Shown one piece after another: positions 1 through 28,567 of a stretch of DNA of 64,000 nucleotides. Source of the DNA: Allolobophora icterica. Its lineage: Eukaryota; Annelida; Clitellata; Crassiclitellata; Lumbricidae. The position numbers and the translations under genes were made by a program. The notes under the pieces are model-generated. The model was not told the origin of the DNA. It saw only the letters and a list, made by a program, of their open reading frames with translations, and searched no databases. Positions within the stretch are counted from its first letter, which is position 1. Each line of letters begins with the position of its first letter. Location of the stretch: the NCBI GenBank assembly GCA_963556255.1, contig OY744609.1, positions 24,551,634 through 24,615,633 on the forward strand, written 5' to 3'.

Positions 1-14857
<14,857 letters not shown>

Positions 14858-15060
14858 CACTCTTAACAAATAATTAAATAAATTAGAAATCTTATTACGC
14901 TAACAAATGATGACGATGTACAAACAACTTTCTCAATAATAACAGCAGCAACATTTCAGCACACCATTGTATCTGCCATCTAAGGTCCTTTATAGAGCTC
15001 AATACAAATGAAGAATCACCATTTTAAGCAACACCCTGCTTTCATTCCTGAGGGAAATGT

Positions 15061-15100
15061 TCTACATCTGGTATAATAATAATAATAGTAACAGTAACAG

Positions 15101-15163
<63 letters not shown>

Positions 15164-15180
15164 CAATAAATAGTAGTATA
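15061..15180. repeat. (AAT)n microsatellite
   Basis: Imperfect then perfect AAT/ATA trinucleotide run about 200 bp upstream of the DDX23 start codon. Confidence 0.95.
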
Positions 15181-16470
15181 CTAATACAAAGAAACATTAA
15201 GAAAGGACAAACAACTCAAGAAACAGCCAATTGCCATCACCCTACTTCTAAACAATATGGTCACCCCAGACTGTGAGAGAAATTAAAGCATTGCAAGCAA
15301 CCATAACTATCGTAACTAGGTAATTAATCTGAAAGTGGTTCCTACAATCACCTTTGCAACGCCATGAAACCATCTACCAACATAATATTCGAAGTCTCGT
15401 CTGTTTGTTATTCTGTCTGTTACATAACTTTGGGCTATAGGCTAAAGCGGGCAAAGCCCGCCCCACCCCCGCTAGCACCCATAGAAGTTCTTTTGTAAAG
15501 TTTTTATTGTTATTTTCGATTAGTAACTTCTATTGCGCTGGAGTCAATTGCACAAGGCACAGCTGAAATCAAGCCTTATCAAGTCAACATCCCAAAGATC
15601 AGTCCACTAATTGTGTTCGGTACCCATTGGTTACTTACTTACTTACTGAAAATTCGCTGTGCGGAGGTCGTAGCGCGCTCTCTCTCTCTCCTGTCTTGGG
15701 TGGCCATACTGTTTATACGTGATCGGCTGTAAATGACCAAAACTTGAATTTTACCTGTTAATTATTAATGGCTGATGTTCCCTAGGGAAGAAACTGTCGC
15801 AATAACATTAAAGTATATAAGTGGCATTATTACTCGTGTGCGGGGGTTAGTATCTTAACTGGAATAAGGGATTGCGCGGAAATGGATACTATGAAGCATT
15901 AAAAGGTGTATATCAGAAAATGCAGTAACTGAAGTAACCTCTTCGAGTGCTACTTATTTCGTGCCAGTTACTTACTATAACTACAGGCAACACGCGAACT
16001 AAAAACGAAACTTTGCAAAATATGTAAATCAAGTGCTCGATTAAACGTCGGCTAAACGTAAACTCCAAAGCCAAGCTTAGTGTCAATAAGTAGCCCAAAC
16101 GTTGTAGCCCAACTGAAGAATGTTCTGCGCTTCAATATTATTGTAGACAACTTTAACCATTTAACACTTTCCAGAACAGCGCTTTTTATATTTGAATATA
16201 GTTTCAGCTTAAGTTTGGGTCAATTTTGCACATTAACAGCTAAAAAATCAAACAATCTTTCAATCAGATTTTGTTGGAAGTAATTTCTCGTACACCCTAT
16301 ACCACATGTACCTATACTCACTTGCTTTTCTCCTCTGGTTCCAAATTCCAATCAATCAATCAATCAATCAATCAAACAAACAAACAATTTTCGTTTATTA
16401 CTAATACAAGCTGTCAGAACGTAACTTGAATACACTAAATGGTTGTAGCACGTGTTATGAAGGGATTACA
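15181..16470. other. Intergenic, nothing recognised apart from short simple repeats
   Basis: Lies between the DDX23 5' end and a SINE. Contains (TTAC)n at about 15630-15645, CTCTCTCT at about 15680 and (AATC)n at about 16350. No exon or transposon termini identified. Confidence 0.5.
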
Positions 16471-16481
16471 TTAGTTGTATG

Positions 16482-16772
<291 letters not shown>

Positions 16773-16935
16773 ATCCGAGAAATCGTGTCTAGGTTCTGTT
16801 CACTCTCAAAACGAGTTTCCCGCCGCTACCTCCGTTAAGAAGGCGATGTATAAAGACGGGTTTGTTGTTCTTTGGCTCCGGGCAGCTTTGACATAGCGCC
16901 TTGGAAGGCCACTGCGTTGAAGCGCTGCACCATCA

Positions 16936-16936
16936 C

Positions 16937-17017
<81 letters not shown>

Positions 17018-17038
17018 CATCATCATCATTATTATTAT
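16936..17038. repeat. (ATT)n microsatellite with ATC variants
   Basis: Second ATT array with a few ATC units near 17016-17028. Confidence 0.95.
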
Positions 17039-17047
17039 AAAGGTATG

Positions 17048-18370
<1,323 letters not shown>

Positions 18371-20297
18371 AAAACTATATTCAGAAGATATTTATTGTGA
18401 CAAAAATTTTAGTTGCTGCAGTTCCAGTTCAGTAACATATTAAAGACCATGAATAGAATATGCACCTAAATGGCAAAGAAGTACAGGATAATATATACCG
18501 GTATAATAAACTCAGATCAAAAATACACAAGGATCATAATCAGTAATACATTTAGAACCACTTCAACACAAGCATCATTACAAATCAAACAATACCAAGT
18601 TACAGCAATCACTCAGGACAAAGCATAATGACTAAATTTAATACTCAAGCATCCTTCAAGTATTCACACATGGTCCATGTGTGAATACTTGCAGGACATG
18701 ACATGGTCCTGTAAAATGAACACCCAAAGAGTACAACCATTCTCACCATGTACAGCTCTACTGATGAGTGCTATCAGAGAAGATTCTAGAGCCAGAAATG
18801 TGGTAATTTAACCAGACATTTCTACTGCACCAAGCAGAGCTGTTCAACAGCATTAATTATAACCATAAAACTGTCAAGTTCAACTATATAAGTAGGATTA
18901 GGCAACAGGTTATGATGATAAGTGCTACTCATTCTGGTGGAAAGAATTGAACCATTGTAAACTTTCTTAAAATGTAATAAATATACAGGGGCTGTATGTA
19001 ATGCAAAGTAACTGAAACATTTACACTACGCATTTCAACGGTATCTTAAAGAGCACATTCTAAACACATGAACCTGGTAATAGCAAAATTTGTAACCAAA
19101 ATCAGACATTTCTGTAAGTCACATTAGTGTTTGGCTGTAGGCCAGACTTTAGTGGAGCCAAGACATTGATTGTGGCTAGACATTATTTTTGGCATTATAG
19201 TTTGAGATAATTTGTGTTTCTAAGCATTTCGACCAAAATTGTGTCGCAGTGTGCAGACATTACTTTAAACAGCGTATGTACAGCATAATTGTTACCAGGA
19301 ACAAACAGCATATAAATGCAAAAATATATAAAGCAACATATTTATAGTCATATCACATACAATACTTTACTGACCATAAGACTGAAAAGTGGCTTTTACA
19401 CCATTAATGTCTATATACAAGTACCTACGAAGTCTTCTAGAAAAACTGAAGAAATATTACTAAACTTACTCTACAACATTGCCTGATCTGAATCACAAGA
19501 AATTCATGTAAGAAAACCTACAGAGAATAAAAGTGTGCAAATGATATATTTTGCACCAATGACAGAATGGCAAACACGAAACAACTAGTGGGCAAAGCTG
19601 CATTACATTCAGAGTAAATTAGGAAGCGTGTTTTCTTTACAGTATTGCAATTCTACAACAGTGTAAACCTGTCCTCCCTGAGAGCTTGAAACAGTTAATG
19701 AAAACATTTCATATAATGGTTGGGAAGACAAATTGTCCTATAGGCTTTGTAAACATAATGTGCTGCTGAAAGGTACAGGCAATAGCATAACATTTCTCAA
19801 TAATAGTTCCACATAGAATTGTTTTAGGCAACTATTAAGAATGGAAAGTAAACAGTTTTGAAATTATTTAGACAAACATGACAATGAAACGGCATAGAGA
19901 ATTATCCCCTGGAATTCACTGTCACTTCGCCACCACTTCAAGCCCAGGAGCTGCCCTGGAAGCAATGGACTAATGGGATGAAGCTAAGAACATGCAAATA
20001 CAGAAACTAGGAGTCTAGAAAATGCCACAGTACTTCAACAAACAACCGTAACAAGGACATTATATAAAATAACACAGAAATAAACTATTGCCTTGTTGAC
20101 CATCCACACAAGGCATCACAACAGTCTGGTTGATTATGCTTTTATCCAAGAACCTCGTAACATATGGCAACCAATCCAAAAGGACGATCGAGTGCACTGG
20201 ATCAGCAAATGCAGAAAGGTTACCAGTCTGAGAAACACTGGCGAGTATTTCACAGATTTTTGGACGGGAAATCTGGAATGACTAGGTCCCTCTTCTG
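18371..20297 (-). other. Probable ARL5 3' untranslated region
   Basis: A repeat-free 1.9-kb stretch follows the ARL5 stop codon on the minus strand. A candidate poly(A) signal AATAAA (minus strand) lies at 18396-18391. Absence of transposons here contrasts with neighbouring introns, which fits transcript sequence under selection (inference). Confidence 0.5.
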
Positions 20298-23200
20298 TTA
20301 CGTGCGCAGCTGGTTGCACATCCACTGAAGACCCTGATTTAAACTAAAACAAAAACATGAGCATGTTAGTAGTGGAAAAATCTCGACAATGTTTGAGCTT
20401 AAGAAGACAGAATAAATTAGCAAAAACTCATAACTATGACGATTTATGAAGGTAAAAGAATTCATGGTGGCCAAATGGATATAGCACTTGGTTTGTAACA
20501 TGAAGAGTACAGGTTCAAGACTCCACTCAGGCAGTCACTGTCTAAGGATCTTGAGCAAATCTTTAGGCACAACTGTTCAGTGCCATCAATGTTCTGTCAT
20601 TTGGCTGTGTGTGCACTTCTGGACAGAGGGAAATATACAATACAGTTGTCAGTGGCGGCGATCTTGTCTGAGAGGTGGGGGGGACAAAGTCGGCCACGAT
20701 CTCGTCGACGACCGGTTTTGGAAAATCTTGTCCTCACAAAATTTTTTTCAAAACTTCATCTCTGAAAAATTTCGCTTTTTTTTAGTCCCAATAACCCTTT
20801 TCGTCTGACTTTTCTCACGAATTCCTTCTTCTTTCTCATAGTTTTTTTGGGGGGACACTTCTGTTAAAAAAAAATTATTTTTACCATGTCTCGTCAAAAA
20901 CACTGCCAAAACCCTCACATGCAATTACATTTCTCCGCCTTTTTGGTGTTTCTTCAAAATGTGGGGGGGGGGGGATAAATGCATGGAGTGTCCCCCCCAC
21001 CTTTAAGAGTGTGGGGACATGTCCCCCCTAGATCGCCGCCCATGTCAATTGTATTGTATCATATGTCATAAGACAGGTAAGTGTTTTGCAGTAAATGCTG
21101 CTACTCTTGCTTTGTTTATTTCCTTTTCAATTAAATTTTTTTTAACAAAGGCAGAAATATTCCCTCAAGAATTCTAAAATTATGCCAACGAAAAACCCAA
21201 GCATCATCACAAGGATGATTAGAAATGTGTCATCATAGCAGTCAAAAGAGATGAAAAATGCCTTAAAATTATCATACTAGTCAACTGAATGAACATAAAA
21301 TCCACTCCCACAGCATTTATCAAAGCCAAAGGCCCGACAATTACTGGTTAATTAACCCACAAATTTCTTTAAACAATACATTTAATCTCAAAACATATTT
21401 GGTGTGACTATTTACCCCTCTCTTGTAAGGGCACAGCATTGTTGGATGTGCCAGTGATGGTCCTTTATTGATGTAAGGTTCAGGTGCTGCATAATTTGCG
21501 CGGATGACATTGCCCCACGAACATCTTGTTTGTTAGCAAACACCAAGACAGCAGCCTTCTTCAGGTCCTGTGATTAAAAAGCCACACAAAGATAAAACAA
21601 TATATAAGAAATGCATCCAATATATGGCTATGCATACACTACATAGCTGTTTATATCAAATATTAAAAATCACGGAATTGATCAAAAAACAAGTAAGATG
21701 AAATTCAGCTAACACAAACTGGAACTAGTTCAAAGCATTTCGTGTCAAGCAATTTTTGTACTGAATGTATATTATATCTGAAAATAAAAGGTGATCTACC
21801 TGATGTGCCAGCATTTGATAGAGTTCTTGTTTTGCAACACTTAATCTTTCTCTATCTGTACTGTCGATGACAAGAATGACAAACTGAAAAAAAACAAATT
21901 ACCAATAATTGTCAACAATCAACATAACACAATGTATTTAAATAATACTGTCACAAATGTCTTATAATTATGTATATGACATGTAGACACATGTGCAGCA
22001 TCTAGACACTACCTGTAGCATCTTTAAGTACCTTAGGAACGTGCTGGTGAATCTTAATGATTCACATGAGTCTAACCTATTTGCAAAACTTCTATTGCAC
22101 CACAGTCATAAAGCACAGTAGAAGATTGGACATTTGGAGTGATTTAAATCTACTTTAAGAACTTCTGTAGTACGAATGTCATAAGCACAAGGCTGCTGCT
22201 AAGTAAAAAACGTGCTTACCAAAATACATAGCAAGTCTGCTCAGAAACCAAACAAGCAAATAATTTATTCTTCACAGTTAAACAATTTATTCAAGTACTT
22301 TTGTATATGAAGAAGTGCAGTCCCTTAAGCTAACTCTGAGGTGGCCATCTGAGCCATGGTATGAAGTGTTAGCGACTTCACTTTCTTAGCCTTGGCATAC
22401 GAGGGCAGGTGGCCAGTCCGCTCGCTCACCGTCTCATCTTTCGACCGACAATGTATGCTCAGTGTACTCATCATAGCCGAGTTGGCTAGGAGGTGCATGT
22501 AGAGCAGAAATCTCGAACCAAATCTCTACCTTGGTGGAGATCTGAACCCCCAACCTCTCGACTGACAGTCTAGTGCTCTAAGCACTACACTATAGAGAAC
22601 TCTGATGAACTAAAAATAAAACTGGCAAACATACATCTGTGCTAGAAAAGTATGAGTTCCACGAGGCTCTGAGCGACTCTTGGCCTCCGATGTCCCACAT
22701 AACGAAGTGTGTGCTCCTGCAGACAATTTCTTCAACGTTGCTTCCGATGGTCGGAGATGTATGGACCGCCTCGTTCATGAGACTGGAAAAGAATTCAATT
22801 TACGTTGAAATGTTATGAAATTTAAAAATGTTTCATATCCTTTTGACACAACCAAAAATCACTGGAGGGCAACAACTTATTATTATATATAAAAATTGTT
22901 AACATGTGCAAAGTTACAAAGAAATGCAATAAGAGGCACAGTTAGTCAATTGCCAGGCATAGAACAGTTTGACACCCAGATGGTTAAAGGCCAGAGAGAA
23001 GTAACGAGGTTGACACGTTTCTTGAAGGAAGAAAATGAGTTCGACCATTTGAGAAACATTGGTTCCCAGTTCCATACCTCAAGGGCAACATGGAATGCAC
23101 AAGAGCCCATGACAGTTCTACATTATGGGTCACCCAAAAGGCCCATAGCCACATTCGCAGGCTGCAGGAAGAGATGTAAGGTGAGATTATATGTACATTG

Positions 23201-25732
23201 AAGTTAGATAGGAGTGCTCATTGCAAGAATTTCATAGACCAGAGAGGCCAGTTTCAATCTTTCTCTGAATTCTAAAGGAAGCAATGCAGTCGACTGAGTA
23301 ACGTTAAAGAGTTTGTACAAGACAATGCATGCAGCGCAATGTGCAACAGAGAATTTTGTTGAAGCCTGTTGAGTTCAAGCTCTGAAAACTGAGTTGGCAT
23401 AATCGAGCAAGAGAAGAAAAGCGACAAGCCTTGGTTTGTGACATGTTTTTGGTAAATAGCTAACCTTATATGACATAATGCCTTGACACGATAGAAGCAA
23501 GATTTGTAAGGTTTATTCACTAGGGGCCATCCATATATTACGTACGCAAAAATCCCGGAAAATTGGACCCCCTCCCCCCTGTTCGCAAGCGTACTTTCTG
23601 TGTACGTACACTTGACGCACCCCCCCCCCAGGAAGACCAGCTGCAGAAAGTGTCTGGACAGCTCCAGGCTGTCTGAACTTTAGGCCAGATTGAAGGATGA
23701 GTGAGGGCCAATATAGACAAATCATAGGTGTCTCGTTCACAGCACAGAATAACTGTACATGGCTTTTATATAATGTAATAAAATGCCATCGGACGACTGT
23801 AGGACAATACAGAGTTATAAATAGGCTAATGTGGACGTCATAATTAGAAATTTATTTTGCGTACGTACACATTTTGTCCCCCCCTCCCCCACCCGTTCGC
23901 ACCCGTACGCAAATGGCCGAAATCCGACCCCCCTCCCCCCTCAGTGCGTACGTAATATGTGGATGGCCCCCTACTGTTCCATCAGCTCAAAACCTGGGAT
24001 TGTTAAGAGGGCTGTCGGTACGTGAAGGGGTGGCTATTTCAGATAAATTAATGTTGGATGTGGAATTAAAACAACAGACATGCTAGGTGTAAAATTAAGA
24101 CCAATATAATTCCTTTTCAAAGAAGTGCCATGCTGCGTTTGAAAATACATGTACAAATACCTTCAGTGAACCAAATGTTAGCAAATGTTAGGGAGGGGGA
24201 TACAGTAGTGGTAACACTCATGGCCAGGAGAGCATAAGGTACGCGGATCGACTCCCGTAACCCCCCTCTAGGGCGGTGCCTTGCATGGCTGCCAAACCGT
24301 GTGTTTAATTAAGATCTTGATTGTACTTTCATGTTTCAATGTAATCTTACTGCGTCTGTCGGTTTGAAATAATAAAGAATATAATTTATTTTTTTATTTT
24401 ATTAATAGTTAACAATGAAAAAAAATTTATGCTCTGAAAAACTTACAATTGGTAGAGAATGGTAGTTTTTCCTGCATTGTCAAGACCAACTATGATGACT
24501 TTATGTTCTGAAAAGACATCATGATACACAACCAGTATTAGAAATATAACTAAAAATTTATAAAAGCATCTTTAAAAGCCTGTCAAAATTGCATAATAAA
24601 ATTATCTATTTCAGGAATTCATTCATTGCATCAGTTGATATTAAATACATGGTGCTACAGTGAAAATTGTTGGTGATGGATGGTGGTCAGAAGGTGGTGA
24701 AGGTGCAGAACCAGTATAGGATAGCATGAGGTCTGGTTTTCAGTTTTGAGAATAATGCTGCCGAAGAGAGGGCAAGCAAGCAGAGTGCTGAAATTACCAG
24801 GCCATAAGCCGCCTTAGGTGGGGATGAATGAACGGAGTAGATCTGGTTGATTGAATAGTGAATAGATGGCGAATGTAAGCGGGTTGTGAGGTTTGAAGGG
24901 CACTGTACGTAAGAAATACAATTCTGTAGTAAGGAAAGGTATGACTTGATCCAAACAGGACCAGAAATTCTAAATATAGAGGAAAGGCATTTAGCCGGAC
25001 CCGGTAATGAGAATATTGTGATCTGTGGTATCAAGGCTGCAAAGATGTCTAACAATGAACAAAAGAGAAGAGATTTGTTGACAATGTATTACTATGTCAG
25101 TGAGAACAGAACAGTTTCATGGAGTGATGGTTGGTATAAGCGGGTCCGGCCCGAATCCCCGAAACCCGAATCCCCGAAAACGCTGAAAATACAGAAAAGC
25201 CCGAATTCCCGAAAACAGTTTTATAGAAAACGGCTGAACTCCCGAAAACTATTCAATGTTAAATTGTAAACTCTAATACATGACATAGACCTAACGTGGC
25301 CTTGATATATCTCGATATGATATAGAATATAGATTTAATACAGAAAATCGATTTCGGGGATCCGGGCGATATTCTTTTCGGGGATTCGGGTTTCGGGGAT
25401 TCGGGCTGACCCGTATAAGCAGAGTGGTTGGGATTTAGGTTATTTGATATAAAGTAGACAGACAAGTAAGAGAACAGTTTCATGGAGTGATGGTTGGAAT
25501 AAGCAGAGTGGTTAGGATTTAGGTTATTTGATGTAAAGTAGCAAGACAAGTAAGAGAGTACAACCCATTCTCAGAGTTTCGCTAGGTTTTAAATTGGACG
25601 ACTGTTTGCCTACCTAGATACGATTGTTTGAGATATAGTTTCATTATAACTGACTTTTTGAAAAGCAGAGACAGATAATAAGTTACCTTGTGATGAAAAC
25701 ATGCGTAACAACTTCGCAAACAGAAGACCCAT
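20298..25732 (-). CDS. ARL5: ARL5 ADP-ribosylation factor-like GTPase (6 exons, complete)
   Basis: Arf-family small GTPase of the ARL5 group; family members act at the trans-Golgi network, where ARL5 recruits the GARP tether. Exons on the minus strand: 25732-25687, 24507-24447, 22782-22635, 21883-21800, 21567-21416, 20343-20298. They total 537 nt, giving 178 residues, against 179 in vertebrate ARL5A/B. Gly2 after the start Met suits N-myristoylation. Nucleotide-binding motifs: GLDNAGKT 23-30, switch I Thr47 in [17 protein letters not shown] 65-70 with the catalytic Gln70, and NKQD 125-128. Every splice junction is GT/AG and in phase. The 5' exon carries only the amphipathic N-terminal helix, as is usual in Arf genes. 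Introns contain a SINE (22325-22605), a PIF-like MITE (23523-23970), a second SINE (24192-24375), a LINE relic and an hAT element. A or B paralogue status cannot be decided here. Confidence 0.96.
20464..20648 (+). repeat. tRNA-derived SINE, family B, split by an hAT insertion
   Basis: GGTGGCCAAATGGATATAGC head, B-box-like ACAGGTTCAAGACTCC, and body GATCTTGAGCAAATCTTTAG, TCAATGTTCTGTCATTTGGC. Its TTGTATTGTATC tail continues after the hAT element at 20650-21044. Confidence 0.75.
20650..21044. mobile_element. hAT-type element, CAGTGGCGGCGATC family
   Basis: Inverted ends CAGTGGCGGCGATC and GATCGCCGCCCATG. Flanks ACAGTTGT and TCAATTGT match at six of eight positions, an eroded duplication. Same family as 53125-53710 and the truncated 38664-39128. 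Inserted inside a SINE tail. Confidence 0.8.
22325..22605 (-). repeat. tRNA-derived SINE, family D, full length
   Basis: On the minus strand it begins TATAGTGTAGTGCTTAGAGC (A-box-like), has GGGGTTCAGATCTCC (B-box-like), then a body with TAGCCAACTCGGCTATGATG. Homologous to 10885-11090. Located in ARL5 intron 3, about 30 bp from exon 3. Confidence 0.75.
23523..23970. mobile_element. PIF/Harbinger-like MITE, copy A
   Basis: Inverted ends GGGGCCATCCATATATTACG and CGTAATATGTGGATGGCCCC are flanked by CTA on both sides. The interior contains a C-rich subterminal block and the shared core TAGGCTAATGTGGACGTCAT. Homologous to 27742-28187 and 51330-51776. Confidence 0.9.
24192..24375 (+). repeat. tRNA-derived SINE, family C (copy 2)
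   Basis: Nearly identical in layout to 16482-16672: ATACAGTAGTGGTAACACTC, GCGGATCGACTCCCGTAA, GGGCGGTGCCTTGCATGGCT and an AATAAAGAATATAA tail. Located in ARL5 intron 2. Confidence 0.8.
24690..25060 (-). mobile_element. LINE reverse-transcriptase relic
   Basis: Minus-strand translation contains [14 protein letters not shown], like the FGISGPVLxWFxSYLS segment of CR1/L2 reverse transcriptases, preceded by a LIPQITIF stretch at the position of the DTIDH motif. Frames are broken. Located in ARL5 intron 1. Confidence 0.55.
25107..25560. repeat. Tandem duplication of a ~90-bp unit, first copy split by an hAT element
   Basis: The segment AACAGTTTCATGGAGTGATG ... GATTTAGGTTATTTGAT occurs twice in direct order: 25107-25141 plus 25413-25472, and about 25472-25560. 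Confidence 0.75.
25142..25412. mobile_element. hAT-type MITE, GGGTCCGGCCCGAATCCCCG family
   Basis: Inverted ends rich in CCCGAATCCCCGAAA are flanked by perfect 8-bp repeats GTATAAGC (25134-25141 and 25413-25420). It interrupts the first of two tandem ~90-bp units. Confidence 0.88.
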
Positions 25733-26639
25733 TGCAGTTGCTGTTCTGCGCTTGAAACTCTAACCAGAAGCGATACGGACACTGTTATCAAGCTTTATCA
25801 CAGAAACCGACACAACACTCAACAGATCAAATCGTCGAGAATCAGATCCAAGGAGCGTATAAAGACAATTATAACTTTAAGCTCTCTCTCCTCTGGTACA
25901 GCTTAGTCTTGTATCTAATAGACTGTATGTTTAAATGGTTTTTATACAAAACATCATGCTATAAGAATTCCCAAAATAAACTTGAAAATACTGCCGGAAA
26001 TTACTAAACCCGACGAGAGATCACGAATTTCCATACAGCCGGAACAAAGGCCCTTTGTACTGCTCGAAAACCTGTTTCTCTCATCTGATGCTCGGTGGGT
26101 AGAAAGACGTCACGATTGTGTTCATGAATATGTATTAGCTTAAGCTACTTTCTTGCGATAGAGCCTAATAACGGCTTTAATTGACGTTCACGATCAGTGT
26201 TTGCCCCGCCTACTTTTGTGCAAAGGCGTGCAATGGGCGTGGAAAGCTACGCCCGTCAACAGCAGAAATGACGCATTTAACCAGAATCCGAGGCCTACCG
26301 CAGAAATTTCCAATGCGTTTCCTGCGACCGAAAGAGGTCAAGAGGTTAATATCATCGAGTCATCGTTACACGACCGCATACATGTACGCGCAATACAGGC
26401 GCTCGGAGTAATCAGTATTACCCAAGATCCGTGGCCTGTATAGCGGAGGTAAAAGTGACCGAGGCTCAAGCTCAAGAACGCGTAAAAACATAGGCCGAGG
26501 ACTTTCGATAACAAAGTCAAGGACTTGCTTGAAATTATAACCGTGAGCATAACACTCTCCAGGCCAGCGACCTCTTATGTTCCAGGCATTGTCAAAAGAG
26601 ACTACGGTAAAGGTCATTCAAAAGAATTAGACTGAAGCT

Positions 26640-27145
26640 CAAGAACGGGTTAAAACCAATCTTGTTTTGAAAACATGACTTATTTTATTCAAGCAAAACA
26701 ATTCCGAATTCGTATAATTTACCAAAGTCCTTCATGCGAAATGTTATTCCAAATGCCTGTTGCATTTTATGAAAATCAATTCGCTCAGAATTTTCTGATC
26801 AAGACGTGTCCCGACTCCTGTGGGACCTCATAAAAATTCCACGATGTGAAAAAAATACGTTCTAGTCTACAGGTGTTGAAGTCAGTGGCACACACAGCAG
26901 CTTTTCAAGCATTGGATTTCGATGTAAATTTTTTAAAGTAAATAACCGTGCAAATACTAAAGCAATAATTTATTGTATTAGTAATTATCTGATAATTTTT
27001 AAAATTCTTGTGTTTTGTTAAACGACTTCATATATATTGACAGTCAAGTCTTGGTCTTGCAAGACTTTGAACCTCAAGACCAAGACTTTAAAAACGAACT
27101 CAAGTGCACTCGAGACCAAAACCTTGAATCTCTTGACAGCTATAC
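26640..27145. repeat. Fragment related to the 52090-52969 hAT element
   Basis: Shares long similarity with the interior of 52090-52969 (ATTCGCTCAGAATTTTCTGA, GGACCTCATAAAAATTCC, GCAGCTTTTCAAGCA) and the right-hand CTCAAGACCAAGACTTTAAA repeats. The left end and target duplication were not found. Confidence 0.65.
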
Positions 27146-27461
27146 GTTTGTTGGGTCCACTTTGTGCTACATGTTTATACCAATGGCACAAATAGGCCTA
27201 GGACCCGCTGTGGGCCAATGAATGTGGGTGTCTGGGAGGTCATGCGCCCTTAGAGGTCGTCCATAAAGGACGTCCGCAAATATGACCAACTTTGGACCCC
27301 TCCCTCCCCTTGTCCGCATTTGACCTTACCCTCCCTCCCTCCCTCTTTCCGGACGTCCGCACGCCTAAGCCAAATTTTAATGTCGTCATCATTACTTTTA
27401 CAACTATTTCACAGTTCCTGTGCACGTTTAAGTGACAGTTCAGGTTTCATATCGCAGGATG

Positions 27462-27639
27462 CAGTGCTCGAAATTGACCGGAACGCACCGGAACGCCGTT
27501 CCGGTTCGTCAAATGCATCCGTATCATCGTTCCCTTTCGTCCAGTGGAAAATACTATGAAATTAACGTTTTTATTGTGTGAATGCTCCCATATCTTTGAC
27601 TAGCGTTCCGTTTCGTAAAATTTTCCATTTCGAGCACTG
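27462..27639. mobile_element. hAT-type MITE, CAGTGCTCGAAAT family (copy 1)
   Basis: Inverted ends CAGTGCTCGAAAT and ATTTCGAGCACTG; perfect 8-bp flanks GCAGGATG (27454-27461 and 27640-27647). The interior is rich in CCGGAACGC-like inverted motifs. Same family as 48173-48348. Confidence 0.95.
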
Positions 27640-27741
27640 GCAGGATGTGCAGTAATAAAAACCTGTAAAGTCGCAATAAAGGTCATACCATGCATGAAGT
27701 TTTACGCAATCACTTCACTGACCTCTCGGTCTTTTGGGTAA

Positions 27742-28187
27742 GGGGCCATCCACATATTACGTACGCACTGAGGGGGGTCGGATTTTGGCGATTTTGCGTA
27801 CGGGTGGGAGGGGGCGAGGGGGACAAAATGTGTACGTACGCAAAATAAATTTCCAATTATGACGTCCACATTAGCCTATTTATAACTCTGTATTCTCCTA
27901 TAGTCGTCCGATGGCATTTTATTACATTATATAAAAGCCATGTGCAGTTATTCTGTGCTGTGAACGAGACACCTACAATTTGTCTATATTGGCCCTCACT
28001 CATCCTTCAATCTGGCCTAAAGTTCAGACAGCCTGGAGCTGTCCAGACACTTTCTGCAGCTGGTCTTCGGGGGGGGGGGCGTCAAGCGTGCGTACGCAGG
28101 GGGGATGTGGAAGAAAGTACGCTTGCGAACAGGGGGGAGGGGTCCAATTTTCCGGGATTTTTGCGTACGTAATATATGGATGGCCCC
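27742..28187. mobile_element. PIF/Harbinger-like MITE, copy B
   Basis: Ends GGGGCCATCCACATATTACG and CGTAATATATGGATGGCCCC, flanked by TAA on both sides. Interior as in copy A but in inverse orientation. Nested inside the 27253-28333 element. Confidence 0.93.
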
Positions 28188-28408
28188 TAAGGTTGAAACA
28201 AGGTTGTTTAAAAACTATCGAATTTTAAAGTTTGGATGCGGATGTCCGCACTGGTCATAACCCTCCCTCCCCTTGTCCGCATTTCAATGACCCCTCCCTC
28301 CCCTCACTGCGGACGTCCTTTATGGATGACCCCTTATAATTTTTCCACTCATTATTTGTGCTTTTACTATTCCGTGCCTTCATTAACATGCGCCTTCATT
28401 AACGTGCA

Positions 28409-28459
28409 TGCATCGGATGCATGGTTTGTATAACCATGCATCCGATGCATGGTTATACA
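28409..28459. repeat. Overlapping palindromes
   Basis: TGCATCGGATGCATGGTT (28409-28426) pairs with its exact reverse complement at 28432-28449 across a 5-base loop. The block 28427-28459 is itself a palindrome with 16-bp arms around a single base. One arm is shared, giving two mutually exclusive hairpins. Confidence 0.9.
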
Positions 28460-28567
28460 AACAAACCATAATTCACTTTTAATTCACTTGTTTGATTGCA
28501 CCCTTTTGACTGTGTCATTTCAATGGTGAAACAACTAATTTGGACCTACAGGTCTAATTGTTATCAC

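Larger units (their letters stand above)
27253..28333. mobile_element. Larger PIF-like MITE hosting two other insertions
   Basis: Ends GAGGTCGTCCATAAAGGACG and CGTCCTTTATGGATGACCCC are inverted and flanked by TTA (27250-27252 and 28334-28336). C-rich subterminal blocks containing CCCCTCCCTCCCCTTGTCCG occur at both ends. An hAT MITE (27462-27639) and a second PIF-like MITE (27742-28187) are inserted within it. Confidence 0.85.

Noticed and set aside
22896..23201. 101-codon plus-strand frame in ARL5 intron 2
   Set aside because: No recognisable domain or splice context, and it is antisense inside an intron; probably chance or transposon-derived.
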